From NCBI GenBank assembly GCA_018055515.1, contig JAGPHL010000046.1, positions 1 to 11,112 of the forward strand: 11,112 bases of DNA, written 5' to 3'. The notes beneath the pieces are model-generated. The model ran no database searches and was not told the origin of the DNA. It worked only from the letters and a program-made list of their open reading frames with translations. The position numbers and the translations under genes are program-made. Below are positions 1 to 4,642 of this stretch, piece by piece. Numbering within the stretch: position 1 is the stretch's first letter; each line of letters begins with the position of its first letter. The stretch is from Anaerolineae bacterium. GTDB taxonomy: Bacteria > Chloroflexota > Anaerolineae > B4-G1 > SLSP01.

Positions 1-1166
1 AAGAACATGGCGACCTGCCGGGGGAAGACCAGGCGTTGACTGCGTCGCGGGCCTTGCAATTCTTCGAGGGTGAGGCCGTAAAACTCCGCGACCGTCTTGA
101 GAATTTCATCCGCCGACAGTTCGCGACGGCTGGGCAGGTGATCTCCCAGGACATTTCTGGCGGTTTCGAGGGTGCAGGGCTGCCCGGTGAGCCGGGTGAG
201 CGCCAGTACCTGGTTGAGCGCGCCTTCCAGCTCACGGATGTTGCTTTCGACGTTGCCGGCGATGAAGGTCAGGACGTCGGCAGGGATGGGCGCCTGCAGC
301 CGATCGGCCTTGTTCTGCAAGATCGCCAGCCGGGTCTCGAAATCCGGGGGCTGAATGTCCACGATCAGGCCCCACTCAAACCGCGAGCGGAGCCGCTCTT
401 CGAGCGTGATCATCGCTTTGGGGGGACGATCGCTGCTGAGGACGATTTGTCGTCCGGTATCGCGCAGGGCGTTGAACGTGTGGAAGAATTCCTCTTGCGT
501 GCTTTCTTTGCCGGCGATGAACTGAATGTCATCTACAAGCAGCACTTCCGCCCCGCGGTATTTGTCACGGAAACTGTCGGTGGTGTGCGTGCGGATGGCC
601 TCGACCAGGTCGTTGGTGAACTGTTCCGACGAGAGGTACAGGACTCGCAGGTTGCGCTTGTAGCAGCTGTGCCCAATCGCGTGCAGGAGGTGGGTCTTGC
701 CCAGTCCTACGCCGCCATAGAGGAAGAGCGGGTTGTACGCGCGGGCGGGGGTTTCGGACACGGCGAGGGAGGCGGCCTGCGCCAGGCGATTCCCTGAACC
801 GACGACAAAATTGTCGAAAGTGTAGCTGCCGTTCAGTCCCGGATCGGGAGCGGGCAGGGCCGGGGCGTTTTGTAGCAGAGGGGACGGCGGCTCAACCACG
901 GCCAGTTTGCTGTCCCAGACGACAAAACGGGCCTCGAATTGTGGGCCGCCGAGCCGGTGGAGGACCCGCTGAATGACGGTGTAGAGGCGATTTTCCAGCC
1001 ATTCGACGGCATAACCGTTTTTCACGCCGATGACCAGGCACTGCTCGTCCTCCAGGGCGATGCACCGGCTATCCCGCAGCCAGGTGTCGAACATGGCACG
1101 GGTCATCTGCAATTCCAGTTCTCCCAGTGCTGCCTGCCATAAACGCTGTGCATCCATTTTGGACAT
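1..1166 (-). CDS. dnaA: Chromosomal replication initiator protein DnaA (3' end cut by window edge)
   Basis: DnaA is the AAA+ ATPase that binds oriC DnaA boxes and opens the duplex to start replication. The 388 visible codons cover domain I (about 1-85), a short linker II (about 88-112), the AAA+ domain III and the start of domain IV. Seen in the translation: Walker A GGVGLGKTH (151-159), Walker B LLVDDIQF (209-216), sensor I LSSDRPP (243-249), the box VII arginine region LEERLRSRFEWGL (255-267), sensor II RELEGAL from 311, and the first DNA-binding helices with the basic loop GPRRSQRLVFPRQVAMF (372-388). The DnaA signature and C-terminus lie beyond the left edge. The start chosen is ATG at 1166, preceded by GAGG about 8 bases upstream; an in-frame ATG at 1157 is the alternative. 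The short linker is typical of compact DnaA proteins. No dnaN is visible because the gene runs off the window. Confidence 0.96.
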   Translation of the reverse strand, partial: MSKMDAQRLWQAALGELELQMTRAMFDTWLRDSRCIALEDEQCLVIGVKNGYAVEWLENRLYTVIQRVLHRLGGPQFEARFVVWDSKLAVVEPPSPLLQNAPALPAPDPGLNGSYTFDNFVVGSGNRLAQAASLAVSETPARAYNPLFLYGGVGLGKTHLLHAIGHSCYKRNLRVLYLSSEQFTNDLVEAIRTHTTDSFRDKYRGAEVLLVDDIQFIAGKESTQEEFFHTFNALRDTGRQIVLSSDRPPKAMITLEERLRSRFEWGLIVDIQPPDFETRLAILQNKADRLQAPIPADVLTFIAGNVESNIRELEGALNQVLALTRLTGQPCTLETARNVLGDHLPSRRELSADEILKTVAEFYGLTLEELQGPRRSQRLVFPRQVAMF

Positions 1167-1245
1167 AGACGGCCTCGGTTTGGTGAGAGGCGCAAAAATT
1201 CCCCTCAGCCGATAGAATATCGTTGGTGTAACCTTCACGTGCTGA

Positions 1246-1276
1246 CGCCAGCCTTTGTGGATCTGCAAGGCTGGCG
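1246..1276 (-). promoter_or_regulatory. Perfect hairpin in the dnaA leader with a DnaA-box-like core in its loop
   Basis: A 10-bp perfect inverted repeat (CGCCAGCCTT at 1246-1255, AAGGCTGGCG at 1267-1276) encloses an 11-base loop that reads ATCCACA on the minus strand, the 7-base core of the DnaA box TTATCCACA. It sits about 30-55 nt into the predicted dnaA leader. No U-run follows, so it is not an intrinsic terminator. It could be an mRNA structure, a DnaA autoregulatory site, or both. The hairpin is seen directly; the role is inferred. Confidence 0.55.
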
Positions 1277-1306
1277 ATGGAGGGGCTTACCTCCGCGCAC
1301 GATTCT

Positions 1307-1335
1307 ATTTTACCAGAAAATCCGCTGTGTGGCAA
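1307..1335 (-). promoter_or_regulatory. Sigma-70-type promoter of dnaA
   Basis: On the minus strand TTGCCA (1335-1330) is separated by exactly 17 bases from TAAAAT (1312-1307), and TGG directly before the hexamer gives an extended -10. Transcription would start near 1300, leaving a leader of about 135 nt before the dnaA ATG. The match is good at both boxes and the spacing is ideal; the start point is inferred. Confidence 0.75.
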
Positions 1336-1541
1336 TGCCCAAAGGGGGGTATAACGTTAAAATTGCCTGAATTTTAAGGTTGCGTAAACCGTAAGTTGAG
1401 ACAAATATCATATACTCTGTGGGTGCGGGTTTGGAGATGACGAAGCCCTAGATATATGGATGGGAGCCTCTAAACAGGCGGCTGGCGGGCGGGTAAAACT
1501 ACTCTGACCAAGGCATTCTGCCTGCGACGTGCCCCGGCGGT

Positions 1542-1570
1542 CAAAAAACTTGCGGCGGGGAACACCGCCG
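1542..1570 (-). terminator. Intrinsic terminator after nth
   Basis: Read on the minus strand, CGGCGG (1570-1565), loop TGTTCC and CCGCCG (1558-1553) are followed by CAAG and a run of six T (1548-1543). It lies 5 bases after the endonuclease III stop codon and separates the Nudix-nth unit from dnaA. Confidence 0.75.
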
Positions 1571-1574
1571 GCGC

Positions 1575-2267
1575 TCATTTGCCGGCGGCTTGCAGTGGGT
1601 AGGCGTCGCAGAGGTCTTGGAGCGGACACTCTTCGCAGCGCGGACGGCGGGCGTGACAGACGCTGCGCCCGTGTTGGATAATTTCCAGGTGGAAGGGGTA
1701 GTAGAGCTCCGGAGGGATGAGGGCTTCGAGCAGCTCGTGGGCGGCCTCGCGGGACGTTTTTGGCGGGATGAGCCCCAGCCGCGAGGTGACCCGGTGAATG
1801 TGGGTGTCTACCGGAAACGCCGGTCGCCCCAGCGCGAAGAGCAGGACGATCGCGGCGGTCTTGGGGCCAACCCCATCCAGGTCGCGCAACCAGGTACGGG
1901 CCTCGGAAAGGGGCAGCTCGCGCAGGAAATCGAGCGTCAGCTCGCCGCGTTCAGCGGTGATGCGGCGCAGGATGGCCTGGAGGCGCGGTCCCTTGCTGGG
2001 CGCCAGTCCGGCGGGACGGATGGCGGCGATCACCTCTTCGAGGGGCGCGTCGCGCACCGCTTCCCAGGTGGGAAACCGCGCGCGCAGTTGCGCAAACGCC
2101 AGATCGCGGTTGCGATCGTTGGTGTTCTGGCTCAGGAGGGTGTTGACCAGCTCGGCGAGCGGGTCGGTGGGGTGCCACGGGAACGGCCCATAGCGGGCTG
2201 CCAACCGCGCGTGCACTTCCAGGGCTTTGGCGGTGAGGAAGGCGGCGTCCTGTGCGGCGTGACTCAT
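1575..2267 (-). CDS. nth: Endonuclease III-like DNA glycosylase/AP lyase (HhH-GPD, 4Fe-4S)
   Basis: A base-excision repair enzyme that removes oxidised pyrimidines and cleaves the abasic strand. The 230-residue product shows the HhH-GPD pattern: LLSQNTND (44-51), helix-hairpin-helix DGVGPKTAAIV (131-141) with the catalytic lysine at 136, and FPVDTHIHRV (151-160) with the catalytic aspartate at 154. It ends with an iron-sulfur loop of Cys 204, 211, 214 and 220 (C-x6-C-x2-C-x5-C). A longer reading from ATG 2309 exists. I chose ATG 2267 because it overlaps the stop of the upstream Nudix gene as ATGA, a translational coupling arrangement, and because the extra 14 residues look like out-of-domain sequence. 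SQNTND differs from the SQQTTD of E. coli Nth, so it belongs to a somewhat different subgroup and the exact substrate range is not certain. Confidence 0.9.
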   Translation of the reverse strand: MSHAAQDAAFLTAKALEVHARLAARYGPFPWHPTDPLAELVNTLLSQNTNDRNRDLAFAQLRARFPTWEAVRDAPLEEVIAAIRPAGLAPSKGPRLQAILRRITAERGELTLDFLRELPLSEARTWLRDLDGVGPKTAAIVLLFALGRPAFPVDTHIHRVTSRLGLIPPKTSREAAHELLEALIPPELYYPFHLEIIQHGRSVCHARRPRCEECPLQDLCDAYPLQAAGK

Positions 2268-2713
2268 ACCGTGTGCCGGGAAATTGCCTGACGGGCGCGG
2301 CGGATCCATTCCCGCTCGGCTTCAAAGGTGAGATGGGCTACCGCTTCCTCCCACGTCACCCAAATGGTAAAGAATTGCGCTTCATCTTCGGGCGGACGGG
2401 GCGTTTCATGCCGTGAGCGCGCGCGCATCAGGAAGAATATTTCCGTGCGGCGGACGTTGGAATTGTCAGCCGAAAAGACGACCAGTTGTTGCCCCAGCGG
2501 CGTGAGGATTTCGAGATCGTCATAGCCGGTTTCCTCAGCGGTCTCGCGCAGGGCGGCGGCCTCAGGCGTTTCCCCCGGCTCAAGGTGACCCTTCGGCAGG
2601 CGAACCTCATCCTGCGAGGGACGAATCAACAACAGCACCTGCTCGCCAGTCCCGTCGGTCACAACGCCGCCGGCGGCCGTGTAGCTGACAAACACCGCAG
2701 CTTTTGGATTCAT
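2264..2713 (-). CDS. Nudix hydrolase
   Basis: A 149-residue single-domain Nudix protein, predicted to hydrolyse a nucleoside diphosphate linked to another group using Mg2+ or Mn2+. The Nudix box runs from Gly42 to Tyr64 and fits G-x5-E-x7-RE-x-x-EE-x-G: G42, E48, R56-E57, E60-E61, G63. The usual hydrophobic position after RE is Thr58. An N-terminal strand AAGGVV (13-18) and PKGHLEPGE (40-48) are typical of the MutT/Ap4A-hydrolase type. The start at 2713 has a strong GGGGAGGGG site just upstream. It overlaps nth by 4 bases, which suggests a shared housekeeping or repair role such as clearing damaged nucleotides. The substrate cannot be read from the sequence. Confidence 0.92.
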   Translation of the reverse strand: MNPKAAVFVSYTAAGGVVTDGTGEQVLLLIRPSQDEVRLPKGHLEPGETPEAAALRETAEETGYDDLEILTPLGQQLVVFSADNSNVRRTEIFFLMRARSRHETPRPPEDEAQFFTIWVTWEEAVAHLTFEAEREWIRRARQAISRHTV

Positions 2714-2745
2714 GTCCCCTCCCCAACGAATTGGATTTCAAGGCG

Positions 2746-2788
2746 CTCGGACTGCGCGCGCGGCGGCAGTTCGCACGCGCAGTCCGAG
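2746..2788. repeat. 13-bp perfect inverted repeat between glnA and the Nudix gene
   Basis: CTCGGACTGCGCG (2746-2758) and CGCGCAGTCCGAG (2776-2788) flank a 17-base loop. It begins 27 bases after the glnA stop and ends 33 bases before the Nudix start. No T-run follows on either strand, so it is not a classical intrinsic terminator. An mRNA 3'-end stabiliser or a processing/attenuating stem between the two transcripts is plausible. Confidence 0.6.
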
Positions 2789-2814
2789 GTGATCAGGCGC
2801 TCATGATTGCAGCG

Positions 2815-4146
2815 TCAGGCCGTTTCGAGATAGCGCTCCAGCTCCCAGGGGGTGACCTGGATGCGATACTCCTCCCACTCGGCGCGTTTGGCGCGCAGGA
2901 ACGTCTCGATGATGGGGCCCCCCAGCGCTTTGAGGATCACCTCATCTTTTTCCAGCTCATCCAGGGCTTCGGCGAGGGTCCCGGGCAGCGTGCTGATGCC
3001 ACGGCGTTGGAGCTCCTCCTCATCGAAGTGATACAGGTCCTCATTGACCATCTCCGGCGGTGTCAGCCCTTTTTCGATGCCATCGAGGCCCGCGGCCAGC
3101 ATCGCGGCGAACGCCAGGTAGGGATTGGCGCTCGGATCGGGGCAGCGCAACTCCAGGCGGACCGCGGCGCCGTTCCCGTTGGAGGCCGAAGGCACGCGGA
3201 TCAGCGCGGAACGGTTCAGATGCGCCCAGCCGATGTAGACGGGAGCCTCATAGCCGGGGGTGAGCCGTTTGTAGCTGTTCACCGTAGGGGCGACGATCGC
3301 GGAGAGCGCCCGCGCGTGCAGCAGCTGTCCGGCAACGAAGGCGTGCGCGAGCGGGGAAAGATGGTACGGGCCGTTGGGGTCGTAGAACAGATTGCGCCCT
3401 TGCAGATCCGCCAGGCTCTGGTGGGTGTGCATTCCGGAGCCATTGATGCCGAAAATGGGTTTGGGCATGAAGCTGGCGTAGAGGTTTTCGGCGGCGGCGA
3501 TGGCGCGGACGGTGTATTTGAAGGTGATGGCGTTATCGGCGCTGCTGAGGGCGTCGCTGTAGTGGAAATCAATCTCGTGTTGCCCGGTCGCTACCTCGTG
3601 ATGGCTCATTTCCACCTCGATGCCGAGAGCCTTGAGCGCGAGGACAATTTCACTGCGCACCTGCTGCGCTTTGTCGCGGGGCGAAAAATCGAAGTAGCCG
3701 ACAACGTCGTAGGGGACGGGATGCGGCCGTTCGCTGGCATTGCGTTCGAAGATGAAGAACTCAATTTCGGGGCCGGTGTTGAAGATGTAGCCCAATTCGG
3801 CGGCGCGCGCTACCACCCGTTTCAGCGCCTGCCGGGGGTCGCCGGGCGACGGCAGGCCGTCGGGGCCGTAAATATCGCAGAGCAGGCGCGCGCGGCGACG
3901 CTCCGGGGAACTCCACGGGAGCACGCGATACGTTGCCGGGTCGGGAATGAGCACGCGGTCGCTCTCGTAGATGCGGGCAAAGCCCTCGATAGAGGAACCG
4001 TCGAACCAGATGCCTTCCTCCAGGGCGCGGGGCAGCTGATCTACAGGCAGCGTGACGCTTTTGACATTGCCGAGAATGTCGGTGAATTGCAGGCTGACGA
4101 ATTTGATGTTGCCTTCTTTGACGCGGGTAAGCAGTTCAGATTTCAT
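2815..4146 (-). CDS. glnA: Glutamine synthetase type I, GSI-alpha class
   Basis: Makes glutamine from glutamate, ammonia and ATP in the cytoplasm as a dodecamer. The 443-residue product has the family landmarks: FTDILGN (21-27), FDGSSIEGFARIYESD (48-63), GPEIEFFIFE (125-134), NGSGMHTHQS (235-244), NSYKRLTPGYEAP (290-302) and RLELRCPDPSANPYLAFA (330-347). Its length and its C-terminus (VTPWELERYL near the end) match the short Bacillus/Clostridium GSI-alpha enzymes, which are not adenylylated. In B. subtilis the Arg of the GF-x-RI motif (Arg62) mediates glutamine feedback inhibition; it is kept here (Arg58). An in-frame ATG at 4197 exists, but ATG 4146 has an AAGGAGGAGG site about 9 bases upstream, so I start there. 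The Nudix-nth pair follows on the same strand. The upstream region 4147-4638 carries a probable Gln-codon attenuator. Confidence 0.96.
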   Translation of the reverse strand: MKSELLTRVKEGNIKFVSLQFTDILGNVKSVTLPVDQLPRALEEGIWFDGSSIEGFARIYESDRVLIPDPATYRVLPWSSPERRRARLLCDIYGPDGLPSPGDPRQALKRVVARAAELGYIFNTGPEIEFFIFERNASERPHPVPYDVVGYFDFSPRDKAQQVRSEIVLALKALGIEVEMSHHEVATGQHEIDFHYSDALSSADNAITFKYTVRAIAAAENLYASFMPKPIFGINGSGMHTHQSLADLQGRNLFYDPNGPYHLSPLAHAFVAGQLLHARALSAIVAPTVNSYKRLTPGYEAPVYIGWAHLNRSALIRVPSASNGNGAAVRLELRCPDPSANPYLAFAAMLAAGLDGIEKGLTPPEMVNEDLYHFDEEELQRRGISTLPGTLAEALDELEKDEVILKALGGPIIETFLRAKRAEWEEYRIQVTPWELERYLETA

Positions 4147-4174
4147 CTCTCTTCCTCCTCCTTCGAAAATAGAG

Positions 4175-4224
4175 ATCAGCGAGTCAGCAGTCAGCAAATC
4201 AGCGAAAAGGCGAATCAGCGAAAA
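4175..4224. repeat. Short direct repeats ATCAGCGA(AAA) upstream of glnA
   Basis: ATCAGCGA occurs at 4175-4182, and the longer ATCAGCGAAAA occurs twice, at 4198-4208 and 4214-4224. GTCAGCA units lie between them at 4183 and 4190. The array starts just upstream of the glnA ribosome-binding site. It may be slippage-derived sequence or a cluster of regulator sites; copy spacing is irregular. Confidence 0.5.
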
Positions 4225-4253
4225 AAATCACTTGCGTGGCAAATGTAACGCAA
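4221..4253 (-). terminator. Weak terminator-like hairpin in the glnA upstream region
   Basis: On the minus strand TTGCGT (4253-4248), a 10-base loop and ACGCAA (4237-4232) are followed by GTGA and seven T (4227-4221). Two further wobble pairs extend the stem. The stem is AT-rich and the T-run is offset, so efficiency would be low. The minus-strand word TTGCCA (4242-4237), identical to the dnaA -35 box, overlaps it but has only a poor -10 partner (GCTGAT) 17 bases downstream, so I do not call a promoter. Confidence 0.3.
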
Positions 4254-4275
4254 ACTTCAGGCTGCGCTCAGGCCG

Positions 4276-4398
4276 CCCCGGAATGAATTCCGGGTCTGCT
4301 ACGTCAAGTTCGCTGAAGCGAGCTCCCCCGACAACGCGCTTCAGCGCGGTTGGCTCGTGCCAGGCTGGGGATTCCATCCCCAGCCAAACTGGCGAGCC
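4276..4398. repeat. Stacked-hairpin intergenic element
   Basis: About 120 bases made of consecutive palindromes. The first is CCCGGAAT/ATTCCGGG (4277-4284/4287-4294). An arm pair CGCTGAAGCG (4311-4320) / CGCTTCAGCG (4337-4346) follows, and each arm can also fold on itself. The last is GGCTGGGGAT/ATCCCCAGCC (4363-4372/4376-4385), enclosed by GGCTCG (4352-4357) / CGAGCC (4393-4398). It resembles dispersed non-coding palindromic repeats known from Chloroflexota and cyanobacterial intergenic DNA; that likeness is from memory. A 62-codon minus-strand ORF across it (4228-4416) is best explained as a by-product of the repeat. Confidence 0.55.
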
Positions 4399-4411
4399 GT
4401 CGCAGCCTCCG

Positions 4412-4430
4412 CTCACGCCTCACGCCTCAC
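4412..4430. repeat. 7-bp tandem repeat CTCACGC, 2.7 copies
   Basis: CTCACGC is repeated head to tail at 4412-4418 and 4419-4425, with a partial third copy to 4430. Too short for any functional call; it adds to the repeat-rich character of the glnA upstream region. Confidence 0.6.
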
Positions 4431-4475
4431 ATTTTCATTCTTGGATGATGTGCGGCAGCGCATGGCGTCTCTACC

Positions 4476-4508
4476 AAAAAAAAACCAGTCACCGGTTCCG
4501 GTGACTGG
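4476..4508 (-). terminator. Strong intrinsic terminator; segments 3:4 of the proposed glnA attenuator
   Basis: On the minus strand CCAGTCACCGG (4508-4498), a two-base AA spacer and CCGGTGACTGG (4495-4485) form an 11-bp perfect stem followed at once by nine T (4484-4476). It ends the small transcript from 4608 and any readthrough from the operon at 4639-7048. Its 5' arm and half of its 3' arm can instead pair with 4523-4534 (antiterminator). Confidence 0.92.
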
Positions 4509-4559
4509 GTAGTTCTATGTGTGTCAGCGGCCGGCCCCTTAGTGTAGAGGCGGCTGCTG
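4485..4559 (-). promoter_or_regulatory. Putative Gln-codon transcription attenuator upstream of glnA
   Basis: Three competing pairings can be read in the minus-strand RNA. Segment 1 (4559-4546, CAGCAGCCGCCUCU, starting in the Gln codons) pairs with segment 2 (4538-4525, GGGGCCGGCCGCUG) in 12 of 14 positions, two of them G-U, around a 7-base loop holding the stop codon of the leader ORF. Segment 2 (4534-4523, CCGGCCGCUGAC) can instead pair with 4505-4492, giving 11 Watson-Crick pairs with one C-C mismatch and an AA bulge. That would break the 3:4 terminator. This is the trp/his leader logic: a ribosome stalled at Gln codons frees segment 2, whereas one at the stop codon masks it. The pairings are seen; regulation of glnA, whose ATG lies 330 bases beyond the terminator, is inferred. 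An independent small RNA is the main alternative. Confidence 0.5.
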
Positions 4560-4607
4560 CTGGTCCTTGCTATCCAAATGCAGTGAGTGTTGAGTGAATT
4601 TTGGCAT
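4539..4607 (-). CDS. Putative 22-residue leader peptide with three consecutive Gln codons
   Basis: A short ORF from ATG 4607 to TAA 4541-4539. Four of its 22 residues are Gln, three of them in a row (CAG CAG CAG, codons 16-18), followed by PPLH and the stop. The predicted transcription start is at 4608/4607, so the ATG would be at or within one base of the 5' end: a leaderless message, with no Shine-Dalgarno site possible. An in-frame ATG at 4613 lies upstream of that start. The peptide has no signal sequence or membrane segment. Its likely job is to be translated, not to act as a product, so that ribosome progress over Gln codons sets the fold of the RNA before the terminator. It lies upstream of glnA on the same strand. 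The alternative is a chance ORF inside a small RNA. Confidence 0.45.
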   Translation of the reverse strand: MPKFTQHSLHLDSKDQQQPPLH

Positions 4608-4614
4608 GGACATT

Positions 4615-4642
4615 ATCTTAGCACACAGTGGCGTGATGTCAA
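4615..4642 (-). promoter_or_regulatory. Promoter of the glnA leader / small transcript
   Basis: On the minus strand a perfect -35 TTGACA (4642-4637) is followed after 16 bases by TAAGAT (4620-4615), with TGC (4623-4621) in front giving an extended -10. The -35 box overlaps the stop codon of the upstream membrane protein gene. Transcription should begin near 4608-4607, directly at an ATG. Confidence 0.65.

Larger units (their letters stand above)
1167..1541. other. dnaA upstream non-coding region
   Basis: About 375 bases without a supported gene. Besides the dnaA promoter and leader hairpin it holds an AT-rich stretch (about 1347-1460) with an 8-bp inverted repeat TTAAAATT (1357-1364) / AATTTTAA (1370-1377). 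Only isolated, poor DnaA-box-like words occur (around 1256, 1326 and 1418), so an oriC cannot be claimed. Nothing recognisable as an RNA gene was seen here. Confidence 0.5.

Noticed and set aside
36..797. 253-codon plus-strand frame opposite dnaA
   Set aside because: Antisense shadow of the DnaA AAA+ domain, whose Walker and sensor motifs are unmistakable on the minus strand.
1069..1335. 88-codon minus-strand ORF covering the dnaA leader
   Set aside because: It includes the promoter and the leader hairpin and continues in a different frame inside dnaA, with no domain or ribosome-binding site.
1167..1541. Possible oriC next to dnaA
   Set aside because: The position and AT-rich patch are suggestive, but only isolated words with partial similarity to DnaA boxes are present and no cluster of good boxes.
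2704..4248. Long open frame of 514 codons on the plus strand opposite glnA
   Set aside because: It is the antisense shadow of a fully conserved glutamine synthetase; GC-rich codon use keeps the opposite frame open and the translation has no recognisable domain.
4228..4416. 62-codon minus-strand ORF in the glnA upstream region
   Set aside because: It lies almost wholly on the stacked-palindrome element and has no ribosome-binding site; best seen as a repeat-derived frame.
4175..4430. Short repeats considered as a CRISPR array
   Set aside because: Units are 7-11 bases, irregular and without unique spacers of constant length; no cas genes are present.
4476..4608. Known structural RNA (SRP RNA, 6S RNA or tmRNA) for the small transcript
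   Set aside because: The length is about 130 nt, but no SRP GGAAG-type hairpin motif, 6S-like open central bubble or tRNA-like ends were seen; the Gln-rich ORF and terminator/antiterminator pairings fit attenuation better.
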